Shown here: in pieces, positions 32,564 to 41,082 of the stretch
Layout: each line of letters starts with the position of its first letter
Position numbering within the stretch: the first letter of the stretch is position 1
Assembly (NCBI GenBank): GCA_903870275.1
Contig: CAIQCK010000025.1
Span: forward strand, 1-51,352
Length of the DNA: 51,352 bases
From: an uncultured bacterium
Lineage (GTDB): Bacteria > Verrucomicrobiota > Verrucomicrobiia > CAIQCK01
Direction: 5' to 3'
Translations under genes and position numbers: made by a program
Notes under the pieces: model-generated
Told to the model about the DNA's origin: nothing
The model's database searches: none
The model's input: only the letters and a program-made list of their open reading frames with translations

Positions 32564-32779
32564 ATGAAAGGCGAGTTCACTGCGATCATTGAGAAGGCGC
32601 CTGAAGGAGGCTATTGGGCGGTGTGTCCTGAAGTTCCCGGCGCCAATGGCCAGGGCGAGACAGTGGAGGAAGCCAAGCAGAGCCTGCGACAAGCGATCCG
32701 GCTCATTTTTGAGGATCGGGCGGAAGACGCCAAACGCGGTCTTCCAGAAGATGCCATTCAAACCGTGGTCGCGCTCTGA
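32564..32779 (+). CDS. hicB: HicB-family antitoxin
   Basis: The protein has 71 residues and the short HicB fold (partial RNase H-like): MKGEFTAIIEKAPEGGYWAV, CPEVPGANGQGETVEEAKQSLRQAIRL. There is no added DNA-binding domain, so it is the compact type. It lies directly before hicA and overlaps its ATG by one base (TGATG). This antitoxin-first order is common. It neutralises HicA by direct binding. Confidence 0.9.
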   Translation: MKGEFTAIIEKAPEGGYWAVCPEVPGANGQGETVEEAKQSLRQAIRLIFEDRAEDAKRGLPEDAIQTVVAL

Positions 32780-32958
32780 TGAAACGGCGCGACTTGGAGA
32801 AGCGGCTGCGCCACGCGGGCTGCTACTTGAAGCGTGAAGGAAGCTCCCACGCCCTGTGGATCAACCCGCGGACGGGAGTGATTGAAGCCATCCCCCGTCA
32901 TTCCGAGGTGAAAGAACCGCTCGCCTGGAAAATCCTGAAATCCTTAGACGCCGCATAG
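32779..32958 (+). CDS. hicA: HicA-family toxin
   Basis: The protein has 59 residues: MKRRDLEKRLRHAGCYLKRE, then the GSSHALW motif with the catalytic His of HicA mRNA interferases, and a PRHSEVKEPLAWKILKSL end. Length and double-stranded-RNA-binding-like fold text fit HicA. When free it would cleave mRNA in a translation-independent way. The start overlaps the hicB stop (32777-32779), so translation is coupled. Confidence 0.9.
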   Translation: MKRRDLEKRLRHAGCYLKREGSSHALWINPRTGVIEAIPRHSEVKEPLAWKILKSLDAA

Positions 32959-32991
32959 CAGAAGCGCGGCGGCGGGTTTTCGTCGGCAACA

Positions 32992-33741
32992 ATGAAAGAA
33001 ATCAAAGGCCAGATAGTCGCTATAGGCGGAGGTGGATTTTCCATGGAGCCCGACAATCCCCTCCTGGACGATTTCATCCTGTCGTTGGCGCCAAGAAAAC
33101 CAGCCAGGATTTGTTTTGTCCCTACGGCGAGCGCAGATTCTGCCCCGTATTTGGTAAAATTTTATCGTGCGTTCAGCGGTCGCGCCATCCCGACCGATTT
33201 GACAATTTTTAATTCACCTGTGCTGCCGCGACAACCCGCTCGCACATCAGAGATCGCGAGCTTTGTGGCGGAGCAAGACATCATCTACGTCGGTGGAGGA
33301 AACACGGCCAATCTGCTTTCCATCTGGCGTGCGCATGGTCTGGATCGAATCTTGCGTGACGCTTGGCGGAAAGGAACCATTCTGTGCGGCATCAGCGCCG
33401 GAATGATTTGCTGGTTTCGCGACGGCCTCACGGACTCGTACGGCGGACTGGCTCCGTTGGGTGATGGTCTCGGATTCATTGACGCAAGCGCCTGCCCGCA
33501 TTATGACGGCGAGAAGGGACGACCCGCTGCGTATAGGAAGGCCATCAAGGAAGGTTTCCCCGACGGTTATGCTGCCGATGATGGCGCGGCCTTGCATTTT
33601 CGAGGCACAGAATTGTTCGATGTCGTGACTTCGAAAGAGGGTGCATCCGCGTATCGAGTGGAGTTGGTGGACGGTCGTGTCAGAGAAACACGTTTGAAAA
33701 AGCGATACCTCGGGAAGCCGATTGGGGCAGGAAGCGCCTGA
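32992..33741 (+). CDS. Peptidase E (S51 dipeptidase) homologue
   Basis: The protein has 249 residues. It begins VAIGGGGFSMEPDNPLLDDF and carries the S51 signatures: IYVGGGNTANLL, and the nucleophile Ser in CGISAGMICWF. His and Glu follow in ACPHYDGEKG and DDGAAL. Known members cleave N-terminal Asp dipeptides in the cytoplasm. No signal peptide. It starts 33 bp after hicA on the same strand and is followed by a Nudix gene after 32 bp. Neither neighbour suggests a specific pathway. Confidence 0.9.
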   Translation: MKEIKGQIVAIGGGGFSMEPDNPLLDDFILSLAPRKPARICFVPTASADSAPYLVKFYRAFSGRAIPTDLTIFNSPVLPRQPARTSEIASFVAEQDIIYVGGGNTANLLSIWRAHGLDRILRDAWRKGTILCGISAGMICWFRDGLTDSYGGLAPLGDGLGFIDASACPHYDGEKGRPAAYRKAIKEGFPDGYAADDGAALHFRGTELFDVVTSKEGASAYRVELVDGRVRETRLKKRYLGKPIGAGSA

Positions 33742-33773
33742 CAAACCGCTGTTGCGTCTGAAGTCACACATCC

Positions 33774-34415
33774 ATGGGCACATCTATCAACACACGCTGG
33801 GCGGATTGGTGCAAGCGGCTGCAGGCCATCGCCCAGAACGGCCTGACCTTCGCGCACGACCCCTATGACACTGAGCGCTACCGCGCCGTGCGCCAGATAG
33901 CCGCGGAGATGATTGCGGAAGGCTCCGGGCTTGAACCTGCAACCGTCCTTGGCATCCTGGACAAGGAGACGGACTACGCCACGCCCAAAACGGACGTGCG
34001 GGGCGTCATCTTTCGCGACGACAAACTGCTGCTCGTGCGTGAGCGGTCGGATGGCCGGTGGACCCTGCCGGGCGGCTGGGCGGATGTCGGCGCGTCACCG
34101 GCCGAAAATGTAGTGCGCGAAGTTTTCGAGGAATCCGGGTTCTCCACCCGCGCGGAGAAACTGCTGGCCGTGTATGATCGGAGCAAACATCCGCATGAGC
34201 CGCCTTTCCCCTTTCACGTCTATAAGATCTTCATCCTCTGTTCCATCACCGGCGGCAAGGAGACGGCCAGTTCGGAAACCGACTCGGTGGGTTTTTTCGG
34301 CGAGACCGAGATTCCCGAGCTGTCCATCGGCCGCGTGACGCCCGCGCAAATCCGAAGGATGTTCGAACACCATCGCGATTCCCATCTGCCCACCGACTTC
34401 GACCGCGAGGCCTGA
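33774..34415 (+). CDS. Nudix hydrolase with N-terminal accessory domain
   Basis: The protein has 213 residues. The first 65 residues (WCKRLQAIAQNGLTFAHDPYDTERY and so on) match the small helical domain that precedes the Nudix fold in a subset of ADP-ribose or nucleoside-diphosphate-sugar hydrolases. The Nudix box is GGWADVGASPAENVVREVFEESGF, where the REVFEESG metal-binding helix is intact and the early Glu lies in SPAE. LPGGWADVG is the form usual in this subfamily. The substrate is unknown. A strong AT-rich inverted repeat lies 100 bp after its stop (34515-34554). Confidence 0.9.
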   Translation: MGTSINTRWADWCKRLQAIAQNGLTFAHDPYDTERYRAVRQIAAEMIAEGSGLEPATVLGILDKETDYATPKTDVRGVIFRDDKLLLVRERSDGRWTLPGGWADVGASPAENVVREVFEESGFSTRAEKLLAVYDRSKHPHEPPFPFHVYKIFILCSITGGKETASSETDSVGFFGETEIPELSIGRVTPAQIRRMFEHHRDSHLPTDFDREA

Positions 34416-35350
34416 GACAGCAGCGGGGCGCCATCACGCCACCCTGAAAGCTCGCGCGAGGCAATGAAATCCCGAAACCGTTGCCAAGCGGCAGCGCGCC
34501 ACAGGCGGAGGAGGTTAGAAAAAATATCTCGACATCTTGTGAGAATTTTTCTAATCTACTCTCCCGCATGAACAGGCGAAGGATGAAGGCGGAAGAAGAT
34601 CGATGGGGACGGGAACCGGCGAAAGGCACAAGACGGCGAAGCCATGCGCGAAACCGCCCGGCCAATGGATTTCGATCCGACCGTATGCCACCCGTTGAAC
34701 ATTGCAACGGCACGATTCAGCCCACGGGTCCGATGTCTTGGAGGACGCGCTGGCCGAATTCGGGAGGGGCCGCAGCGCCCCCGCAACCGGAGCTTTGTGC
34801 CGGTTCGCGGCTGGGAGGCGCATCGCTGGGATTGATCCGCCCCCCCACTTTCACGGTCGGGGCACTGAGGCCCCTCTCCCATTCAGTGCAACACCTCCCC
34901 GCCCGAAGGTTCATGAATTTTACCCAAGACCCGTTGTTGGAATGCCTTGCAACCTGTGAGGAAGGATGGTGCAAAACGAACCCAAATGATCGCCGCAGTC
35001 AGAACCCGAAAGCATCGTTTTTCCACAGGAAAACGGATGTTTCGGTCCAATCCGGCTTCTGCGAAGAAACGTTTTTTTGCGAAACGAACCCAAATGAAGA
35101 CGGGCGAAATTGCTATTAACAAACTGCGAATACATGAGTTACATGAAAACCACATGGCCGTGGTTGACGGCGCTGGAAGCCAAACAAACCCATACGCGAC
35201 GGTTCGCCAGCGCCACTGGACGGACCCAACAATCGAGCGCACTCTGGCACAGTCACAGTAGTGCAGATTTCCCGAATGCCCCGTTGCCAGGTGAAACGAA
35301 CCAGTCGCACCCAAACAGCCACCAGTGACCAAATAATAATTCGTTGCTTA
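34416..35350. other. Gene-free repeat-rich intergenic stretch
   Basis: About 900 bp have no supported gene. Besides the inverted repeat at 34515-34554 they hold a direct repeat AAACGAACCCAAATGA at 34974-34989 and 35082-35097 (108 bp apart). Looser relatives lie near 35181 (CAAACAAACCCATA) and 35293 (AAACGAACCAGTCGCAC). Short open frames here are arginine/proline-rich and look like noise. Confidence 0.55.
34515..34554. terminator. AT-rich inverted repeat, possible bidirectional terminator
   Basis: TTAGAAAAAATATCTC (34515-34530) and GAGAATTTTTCTAA (34541-34554) are nearly perfect inverted arms around a 10-nt loop, 100 bp after the Nudix gene. The A-run and T-run arms could terminate in either direction. 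It stands out against the GC-rich surroundings. Confidence 0.5.
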
Positions 35351-35399
35351 TTGTGCAATACGTTTTATGAATAACGGGTCACGAGTCACGAATCACGTT
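35351..35399. repeat. Seven-unit heptamer tandem repeat upstream of ychF
   Basis: ATTGTGC, AATACGT, TTTATGA, ATAACGG, GTCACGA, GTCACGA and ATCACGT run without spacing and end 15 bp before the ychF ATG. The consensus is about ATNACGA, clearest in the last four units. Its reverse complement matches the repeat at 20743-20763. Confidence 0.6.
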
Positions 35400-35414
35400 T
35401 AACCAGATACAAAC

Positions 35415-36521
35415 ATGCTACGAGCCGGAATCGTCGGGTTGCCCAATGTGGGCAAGTCCACTTTGTTTAACGCCGTCACGCGCACGCACAAGGCGCCGGC
35501 GGAGAATTATCCTTTTTGCACCATCGAGCCGAACGTGGGCGTGGTCATCGTGCCCGACGCGCGGCTGGACAAGCTGGCGGAGATGTATAAACCGCTCAAG
35601 ATCACGCCCGCGGCGGTGGAGTTTGTGGACATCGCCGGGCTGGTGAAGGACGCGCACAAGGGCGAGGGCCTTGGCAACAAGTTCCTCAGCCACATCCGCG
35701 AGGTGGACGCTATCGTGCAGGTGGTGCGTTGCTTCGAGGACCCGAACGTCATCCACGTCACCGGCAAGGTGGACCCGATCGGCGACATCGAGACGGTCAC
35801 CACGGAGCTGGTCTTTGCCGACATGGACACGCTGGAGCGGCGGGCGCAGGCGTTGGTGAAGAAGATCCACGCGCACGACAAGCTCGCCGACGTGGAGATG
35901 GCGCTGGTGAAGCGGGTGCAGGCGCACCTGAACACCGGCAAGCCCGCCGTGACGCTGGAGTTCACGCCGGAGGAGCAGGTGCTGGTGAAGGCGTGGTGCC
36001 TGCTGACGAGCAAGGCGGAGATTTTCGCGTGCAACGTGGCCGAGAAAGACCTCGCCGCGCCGGACGCGAACCCGCACGTCCAAGCCGTCCGCCAGTACGC
36101 CGAGACGCACCGCGGCACCGAAGCGGTGGTCATCAGCGCCGCCATCGAATCCGAGCTGGTGGACCTTTCAGAGGAAGATGGCCGGCAGTATTTGGAGAGC
36201 GTCGGCGTGAAAGAGAGCGGCGTCGGCCAGCTCATTCGCTCGACGTATCACGTGCTCGGCCTGCGGACGTTCCTGACCGCCGGCGAGAAGGAAGTGCGCG
36301 CGTGGACAATCCACGAGGGTTTCACCGCGCCGCAAGCCGCGGGCGTCATCCACACCGACTTCGAGCGCGGCTTCATCTGTGCCGAGACCGTGAAATACAC
36401 CGACCTCATTGCCGCCGGCACCTACGCCGCCGCGCGCGAAAAAGGCCAGGTCCGCCAGGAAGGCAAGAGCTACATCGTGCAGGACGGCGACGTCATGCTG
36501 TTCCGGTTCAACGTGACGTAA
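35415..36521 (+). CDS. ychF: Redox-regulated P-loop ATPase YchF (Obg-family)
   Basis: The protein has 368 residues, the usual length. [18 protein letters not shown] is the P-loop (G1), [20 protein letters not shown] the G3 region, and the G4-like segment in FACNVAEKD has the altered base-recognition motif that makes YchF favour ATP. The C-terminal TGS domain (REVRAWTI-type, [39 protein letters not shown]) is complete. It binds ribosomes and acts in translation or stress control. It is alone on the plus strand, convergent with the export lipoprotein gene, with a palindromic element between them. Confidence 0.97.
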   Translation: MLRAGIVGLPNVGKSTLFNAVTRTHKAPAENYPFCTIEPNVGVVIVPDARLDKLAEMYKPLKITPAAVEFVDIAGLVKDAHKGEGLGNKFLSHIREVDAIVQVVRCFEDPNVIHVTGKVDPIGDIETVTTELVFADMDTLERRAQALVKKIHAHDKLADVEMALVKRVQAHLNTGKPAVTLEFTPEEQVLVKAWCLLTSKAEIFACNVAEKDLAAPDANPHVQAVRQYAETHRGTEAVVISAAIESELVDLSEEDGRQYLESVGVKESGVGQLIRSTYHVLGLRTFLTAGEKEVRAWTIHEGFTAPQAAGVIHTDFERGFICAETVKYTDLIAAGTYAAAREKGQVRQEGKSYIVQDGDVMLFRFNVT

Positions 36522-36526
36522 GCGAT

Positions 36527-36640
36527 TGCCCGCCAAACACGTCAAAAGACGCTAAAGAGCGAAGGAGAAAGCGAGACTGTGGGAAGATGGTCTTCGTCTT
36601 CGCCCGCCATTTTCTGACTTTCGCGTATTTCGCGGGCAAA
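36527..36640. repeat. Imperfect long inverted repeat between convergent genes
   Basis: TGCCCGCCAAACACG (from 36527) is matched, inverted, by an arm ending near 36640 (CGTATTTCGCGGGCA), and the similarity extends about 28 bp per arm. The element fills the space between the ychF stop (36521) and the stop of the convergent gene (36649) and could form a bidirectional transcription barrier. Confidence 0.6.
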
Positions 36641-36648
36641 TTCCGGCC

Positions 36649-37401
36649 TCAGTACCGCTCACGCTGCTTTGGCATCTGCCGCGGATCGCTGAGTTGGCGG
36701 GCGTCAAATTTCATCTCGACCTTCTCCATCACGCTGACGGCGTCGAGCGGCTTGAGGAGGAACTGTCTTGTGCCACCGTCGAGCACGTCGCGCAACATGA
36801 AGGTCACCACGCGGTCGCCGCGCACGACCTGGATTCTGCCCGCCGGCATCTCGCGGCTCGCGCCGCCCGCGCCAACGATCACGCGACGGAGCGTCAGGTC
36901 TTCCTGCCAGAGGTAGAATCCGCGCCGCCGCACTTCGCCCCCGACCACGACGCAATCGGTCGAGTATGGCCCAAACACCCGGATGTGAAGGCCCGACGCC
37001 TGGGGGAGACCCGCGCAGCCGGGAAACTGTTGGGCCACCATCTGCTGCGTCCGCTTCCGGCATTTGAGCGGCTTGAGGATGCCCTCCGGTTTCCAGTACA
37101 ATTCTTCGTTGATGTATTCGAGGTAACTCTTTTCCAGCCCCGGCACGCCGAAGACGTCCACCTGGAGCAGGTCGCCCTCGTGCAAGTGTTCCAGCTTGGT
37201 GTGGCGAAACACCCATGGGCCGTTATAAGCGGCGATCTCGACCGCGCCGGCGGCGCGCAGTTCGGGCGTCAATTCCAGCGGCAACTGGCCGACCACCGGG
37301 GCCGTCTCCTTCATCCGCTCCAACTCGCTCAACTCGGCCACACCGCCGCCGCAACCACACAGGGCCGTCACCAACACAGAAACGATCAGAAAACGATTCA
37401 C
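36649..37401 (-). CDS. Polysaccharide export lipoprotein (Wza/SLBB-type)
   Basis: The protein has 250 residues from the GTG at 37401 (MNRFLIVSVLVTALCG then Cys), a lipoprotein signal; a TTG upstream would add basic residues before the signal. The polysaccharide biosynthesis/export region begins LHEGDLLQVDVFGVPGLEKSYLEYI, and the SLBB-like part follows (IRVFGPYSTDCVVVGGEVRRRGFY, LTLRRVIVGAGGA). It ends LKPLDAVSVMEKVEMKF. It would form an outer-membrane or periplasmic export channel component. It is at the end of the trpS-scpAB-pheA run, 98 bp after pheA, with no glycosyltransferases or chain-length regulator nearby. Confidence 0.8.
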   Translation of the reverse strand: MNRFLIVSVLVTALCGCGGGVAELSELERMKETAPVVGQLPLELTPELRAAGAVEIAAYNGPWVFRHTKLEHLHEGDLLQVDVFGVPGLEKSYLEYINEELYWKPEGILKPLKCRKRTQQMVAQQFPGCAGLPQASGLHIRVFGPYSTDCVVVGGEVRRRGFYLWQEDLTLRRVIVGAGGASREMPAGRIQVVRGDRVVTFMLRDVLDGGTRQFLLKPLDAVSVMEKVEMKFDARQLSDPRQMPKQRERY

Positions 37402-37499
37402 GGGGTTCTTTTTAAGCCCGATCCTTCGCCGCTGCAAGCGTGGAACCAAACGGCACCACGCGAGCGCCGACGCGCAAAGGCCGGGGTGGTGGAAATTGG

Positions 37500-38336
37500 C
37501 TAACCGGTCTGGTTCGGATAGCTGCCCACGACCTTCACGAGGGTGCTGTGGCGCTTCAACTCGGCGAGCGCCTTTTGGACGGAGACATCCTCGGCGTGGC
37601 CCTGAAGATCGGCGAAGAAAAAAGCCGCGAGCGGCCTGTCCTTGAAGGGACGCGACTCGATGTTGATCAGGTTCACGCTGTGCTTGCGAAACGCGGCGAG
37701 GCTGTTCTCCAACGCGCCCACGCGGTTCGCACAGCAGAAAATGACGGAGGTGAAATCATTGCCGACCGGCGCGGCCGACTTGCGGCCAATCACAAAAAAA
37801 CGCGCCACGATCTGCGAGGGATTGAGCGATCCGGTCACCGACAGGAGAATCTGCGCGCAAATCTTCAGACCGCTGTTCATCAGTAAATCGCACACGTGCG
37901 TGGTCACGCCGTCGGTCGAGTCCTCGATCGGCACGACACCGCAGTCGGCCCGGCCTTTGGCCACCTCGCGAAACACGTTGGCAAGCGTCGGCTGGTATTT
38001 GTAGGTCACGCTGCCGCCAAATTTGTGCCGGGCCGCGCTGTCGGTGAAGCTGCCGCGCGTGCCGAAGACCGAGATCACCATGTTCTTCTGCAACGCCAGC
38101 GACGCGCTCATCACTTCGCGCCAGATGGCCCGTAGCGAGCGAGCGCTCAGCGGGCCGCGGTTATTCGCCATGACGCGTTTGAGCACGTCTTCCTCGCGCT
38201 CCGGCGCGTAAACTTCTTCGCCCAACCGCCGCTTGACCTTGCCGATTTCGCCGGCCACTTGCGTCCGCTCGTTCAGCAGTTTGACCAGGCGCGTGTCGAG
38301 CGCGTCTATCCGTGTGCGCAGTTTTTCGATGTTCAT
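37500..38336 (-). CDS. pheA: Chorismate mutase/prephenate dehydratase P-protein with shortened dehydratase domain
   Basis: The protein has 278 residues, where fused P-proteins usually have about 355-390. The AroQ chorismate mutase domain (1-85, IDALDTRLVKLLNERTQVAGEIGK) and the C-terminal ACT domain (about 190-275, GALENSLAAFRKHSVNLINIESRP) look intact. The dehydratase domain begins normally (FGTRGSFTDSAARHKFG, DCGVVPIEDSTDGV, GLKICAQILLSV). It then jumps to NPSQIVARFFVIGRK; the roughly 80 residues that include the HPQ-AL-QC and AAEIYGL motifs are absent. The catalytic Thr-Arg-Phe reads Ala-Arg-Phe. The deletion is in frame. Dehydratase activity is doubtful, so it may serve as a mutase or regulator, or be a decayed copy. 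Confidence 0.85.
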   Translation of the reverse strand: MNIEKLRTRIDALDTRLVKLLNERTQVAGEIGKVKRRLGEEVYAPEREEDVLKRVMANNRGPLSARSLRAIWREVMSASLALQKNMVISVFGTRGSFTDSAARHKFGGSVTYKYQPTLANVFREVAKGRADCGVVPIEDSTDGVTTHVCDLLMNSGLKICAQILLSVTGSLNPSQIVARFFVIGRKSAAPVGNDFTSVIFCCANRVGALENSLAAFRKHSVNLINIESRPFKDRPLAAFFFADLQGHAEDVSVQKALAELKRHSTLVKVVGSYPNQTG

Positions 38337-38362
38337 GGAGAACTCCGTTTCAACGCCAGGCA

Positions 38363-38383
38363 GGACAGGTGTCTTGCCTGTCC
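38363..38383. repeat. Small hairpin between scpB and pheA
   Basis: GGACAGG and CCTGTCC form a 7-bp stem around TGTCTTG in the 81-bp gap. There is no T-run, so it is more likely an RNA-processing or dispersed hairpin element than a terminator. Confidence 0.5.
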
Positions 38384-38417
38384 ATCATTACCAAAACCGC
38401 AGCAAGCAGTACACTCT

Positions 38418-39128
38418 TCATGTCGTCTGGCTTGTGGAAGGCTGGCTTGGCGGCGCGTCCTCTGCGGGCGGGCTGGCCGGTGCAGCTTCTGCGGGCTGGC
38501 CGGGCGGAGCGGGTTCCGCGGCCGGCTGCTCCGCGGGCTGAGCCGCGGCGGTCTGCTGGCGCTTGGCCTCGATGCGGCGCAGTTCCTCGATGGCCGGCAG
38601 GTCGTTCAAGTCGCGCAGGCCAAAATGTTCCAGAAACACCTGCGTCGTCCCATACTGCAACGGCCGGCCGGGCAGTTCACTGCGACCGGTGATTTTCACC
38701 AGCCCGCGCTCCAGCAGCGTCCGCAACACGCCGTCCACGTTCACGCCGCGCACCGACTCCATCTCGACGCGCGTGATCGGCTGCCGGTAGGCGATAATCG
38801 CCAGTGTCTCCAACGCCGACGGTGAAAGCCGCGTGGGACGGTCCACGTCCAGCAGCTTGTTCAACCACGGCGCGTATTCCGGCCGGCTCACCAACTGAAA
38901 CCCGCCGGCGACCTCGGCGATGGTGAAACTGCGCTCGCTCTGGATGTAGTCCACCTTCAGCTGCTCCATGGCGCCGGCGATCTCCGCCTCCTTCACGCGC
39001 TTGAGCGGCGCGGCCGTGGCCCCGCTCTTGTCTTCCGTGTCGGCCGTGAGTACGGCACGGATTTCCTGCGGACTGAGCGGCTTGTGGGCCGCGAACAATA
39101 AAGCTTCGATGATAGATTTGAGGTTCAT
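38418..39128 (-). CDS. scpB: Segregation and condensation protein B
   Basis: The protein has 236 residues. The double winged-helix core is clear: KSIIEALLFAAHKPLSPQEI, then FTIAEVAGGFQLVSRPEYAPW, LSPSALETLAIIAYRQPITR, IRGVNVDGV-type text (VRGVNVDGVLRTLLERGLVK) and FGLRDLNDLP. A Pro/Ala/Gln-rich C-terminal tail of about 50 residues is an addition to the common core. It works with ScpA and SMC in chromosome condensation. It overlaps the scpA stop by 4 bp (39125-39128). Confidence 0.95.
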   Translation of the reverse strand: MNLKSIIEALLFAAHKPLSPQEIRAVLTADTEDKSGATAAPLKRVKEAEIAGAMEQLKVDYIQSERSFTIAEVAGGFQLVSRPEYAPWLNKLLDVDRPTRLSPSALETLAIIAYRQPITRVEMESVRGVNVDGVLRTLLERGLVKITGRSELPGRPLQYGTTQVFLEHFGLRDLNDLPAIEELRRIEAKRQQTAAAQPAEQPAAEPAPPGQPAEAAPASPPAEDAPPSQPSTSQTT

Positions 39129-39865
39129 GAGGCGGCTTTAACGATCTCGATTTCTGCAAAATGCGCCGACTGCTGGGCGCGCACCTGTTTGAGCCGGATC
39201 AACTCCAGCAGCGCCAGGAATGTCGCGACGATCTCGGCGCGTGTGGCGGCATGGTCGAACAGGTTGTGAAACTTGAGGGCGCCCTTCTCGCCAATCGTCC
39301 AGAGGATCTCCTCGATCTTGTCGGTGACGCTGTAGGTTTCCTCGAAAATTTCGCGGAGATTTTCCTTTTGAGCGACGCGCTTGAGCGTTTCGTTGAAGGC
39401 ATTGATGAGGTCGAAGATGCTCACGTCGCCGAGCTTCAACTCCCCGCTTCCCGTCTCCGGCTCCGATCCCTCATGCCGCGGGAACACCTGCTCCTGCTCC
39501 AACGCGCGGTGGCCGAGGTAGGACGCCACGTCCTTGAATTTCTTGTATTCCACGAGTTGCCGGATCAACGCCCATCGCGGTTCCTCGCCTTCGTCCTCGT
39601 CCAGCGCCTGTTGCTCCGAGCGTTCCTCGGCCGGCAACAACATCCGGCTCTTGATGAGCATCAGCGTCGCCGCCATCACCAGAAACTCGCCGGCGATGTC
39701 CAGGCTGAGCATGCGCATCACCTGCAGATATTCCAGATACTGCTTGGTGATTTTCTCGATCGGAATGTCGTAGATGTCCACCTCTGTCTTCTTGATGAGG
39801 TAGAGCAGCAGATCGAGGGGTCCCTCGAAAATCTCCAGCCTGACTTTGTAATCGTTTTCAACCAT
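39125..39865 (-). CDS. scpA: Segregation and condensation protein A (kleisin)
   Basis: The protein has 246 residues from the ATG at 39865. The opening YKVRLEIFEGPLDLLLYLIKKTEVDIYDIPIEKITKQYLEYL is the classic ScpA N-terminus that binds the SMC neck. AGEFLVMAATLMLIKSRMLLP follows, and the C-terminal winged helix ends FLALLELIRLKQVRAQQSAHFAEIEI. It bridges SMC heads and recruits ScpB. It is translationally coupled to scpB by ATGA. A palindromic element separates it from trpS. Confidence 0.96.
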   Translation of the reverse strand: MVENDYKVRLEIFEGPLDLLLYLIKKTEVDIYDIPIEKITKQYLEYLQVMRMLSLDIAGEFLVMAATLMLIKSRMLLPAEERSEQQALDEDEGEEPRWALIRQLVEYKKFKDVASYLGHRALEQEQVFPRHEGSEPETGSGELKLGDVSIFDLINAFNETLKRVAQKENLREIFEETYSVTDKIEEILWTIGEKGALKFHNLFDHAATRAEIVATFLALLELIRLKQVRAQQSAHFAEIEIVKAAS

Positions 39866-39880
39866 GAAAAATCCATTCAG

Positions 39881-39979
39881 CCACAAAAAGGCACAAAAGT
39901 CACAAATCGAATTTCCAAAGCGGCGTTTTTTTCAACATCTTCTTGTCGCTCATGCACGATCTCTTGTGCCTTTTTGCGG
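39881..39979. repeat. Inverted repeat between trpS and scpA
   Basis: CCACAAAAAGGCACAAAAG (39881-39899) and CTCTTGTGCCTTTTTGCGG (39961-39979) are inverted arms with 17 of 19 matches, separated by 61 bp. It lies between the trpS stop and the scpA ATG, so it is in the mRNA if the genes are cotranscribed. Confidence 0.65.
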
Positions 39980-39985
39980 TTTCCC

Positions 39986-40957
39986 CTATCGCAACCCCAC
40001 GGCCTGGCGCACGGCGGCCATCGTCTTGTCGGCTTCGGCGCGAGCCCGCTCCGCGCCGTGGCGCAGCACGTCGTGAACGACATCCATGTTCTTCGCCAGC
40101 TCCTGCCGCTTCTCGCGCGCCGGCGCGAAGTAAGTCCAAATTTTCTGCAACAAGGCCTTTTTCACTTCACCGTAACCGAGGCCGCCTTTGCGAAACCGCT
40201 CTGCCATCTCCGCCGCTTCCGCGGGCGTCGCGAACAACTTGTAGAGCGCGTAGAGGTGCGACTTGTCCGGGTCCTTCGGCGACTCCATCGGCGTGGAGTC
40301 GGTGACGATGTTCATCACCTTCTTCTTCAGCGCCTTCTCGTCAGTAAAAATCTCAATGGTGTTGTCGTAACTCTTCGACATCTTCTGGCCGTCGAGACCG
40401 GGCACCGTCGCCACGTTGGCGCGAATCTCCGGCTCCGGCAGTTTCAGAATCTCCGCGCCGCCGCCGTATTGCAAATTGAACTTCACGGCGATGTCGCGTG
40501 TCACCTCCACGTGCTGCTTCTGGTCCTGCCCCACCGGCACCAAGTCGCTCTGGTAGATCAAAATGTCCGCCGCCATGAGCACCGGATAGGCAAACAGCCC
40601 GTGGTTGGGCGCGATGCCTTTGGCGGTCTTGTCCTTGAAGCTGTGGCACTTCTCTAGCAGCGACATCGGCGTGACGTTCGACAGAATCCACGCCAGCTCC
40701 GTGTGCTGCGGCACGTCGCTCTGGCGGAAGAACACCGCGCGCGCCGGGTCCAGCCCGCACGCCAGAAAATCCAGCGCCACGCCGAGCACGTTTTGCCGCA
40801 GCGCCGCCGGGTCGTCCACCGATGTCAGCGCGTGGTAGTCCGCGATGAAATAAAACGCCTCGCCGCGCGCCTGCAATTCGATTGCCGGCTTCATCATTCC
40901 GAAATAGTTGCCGATGTGCAACGCACCGCTCGGCTGTATGCCTGAAAGAATCCGCAT
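39986..40957 (-). CDS. trpS: Tryptophan-tRNA ligase
   Basis: The protein has 323 residues, normal for the bacterial enzyme. The class I signatures are present: HIGN in GALHIGNYFGMM and KMSKS in VPGLDGQKMSKSYDN. YHALTSVDDP, GLDPARAVFFRQSDVP, PVLMAADILIYQSDLVPVGQDQKQHVE are family-typical. It charges tRNA-Trp in the cytoplasm. It heads a minus-strand run that continues with scpA, scpB and pheA. Its 125-bp leader to the AraC gene stop shows no clear T-box or leader peptide. Confidence 0.97.
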   Translation of the reverse strand: MRILSGIQPSGALHIGNYFGMMKPAIELQARGEAFYFIADYHALTSVDDPAALRQNVLGVALDFLACGLDPARAVFFRQSDVPQHTELAWILSNVTPMSLLEKCHSFKDKTAKGIAPNHGLFAYPVLMAADILIYQSDLVPVGQDQKQHVEVTRDIAVKFNLQYGGGAEILKLPEPEIRANVATVPGLDGQKMSKSYDNTIEIFTDEKALKKKVMNIVTDSTPMESPKDPDKSHLYALYKLFATPAEAAEMAERFRKGGLGYGEVKKALLQKIWTYFAPAREKRQELAKNMDVVHDVLRHGAERARAEADKTMAAVRQAVGLR

Positions 40958-41082
40958 GTTTGTTGTCCTTGCCGCGAGACGCTAGCAACGGTGCCCGGCG
41001 GAATCAACGGTTTTGTCCACGACGCCCCGCCTGCAACCCGGTTGACGGGGAGAAAACAGACAAAAACAAGGCGGGATCGGCA

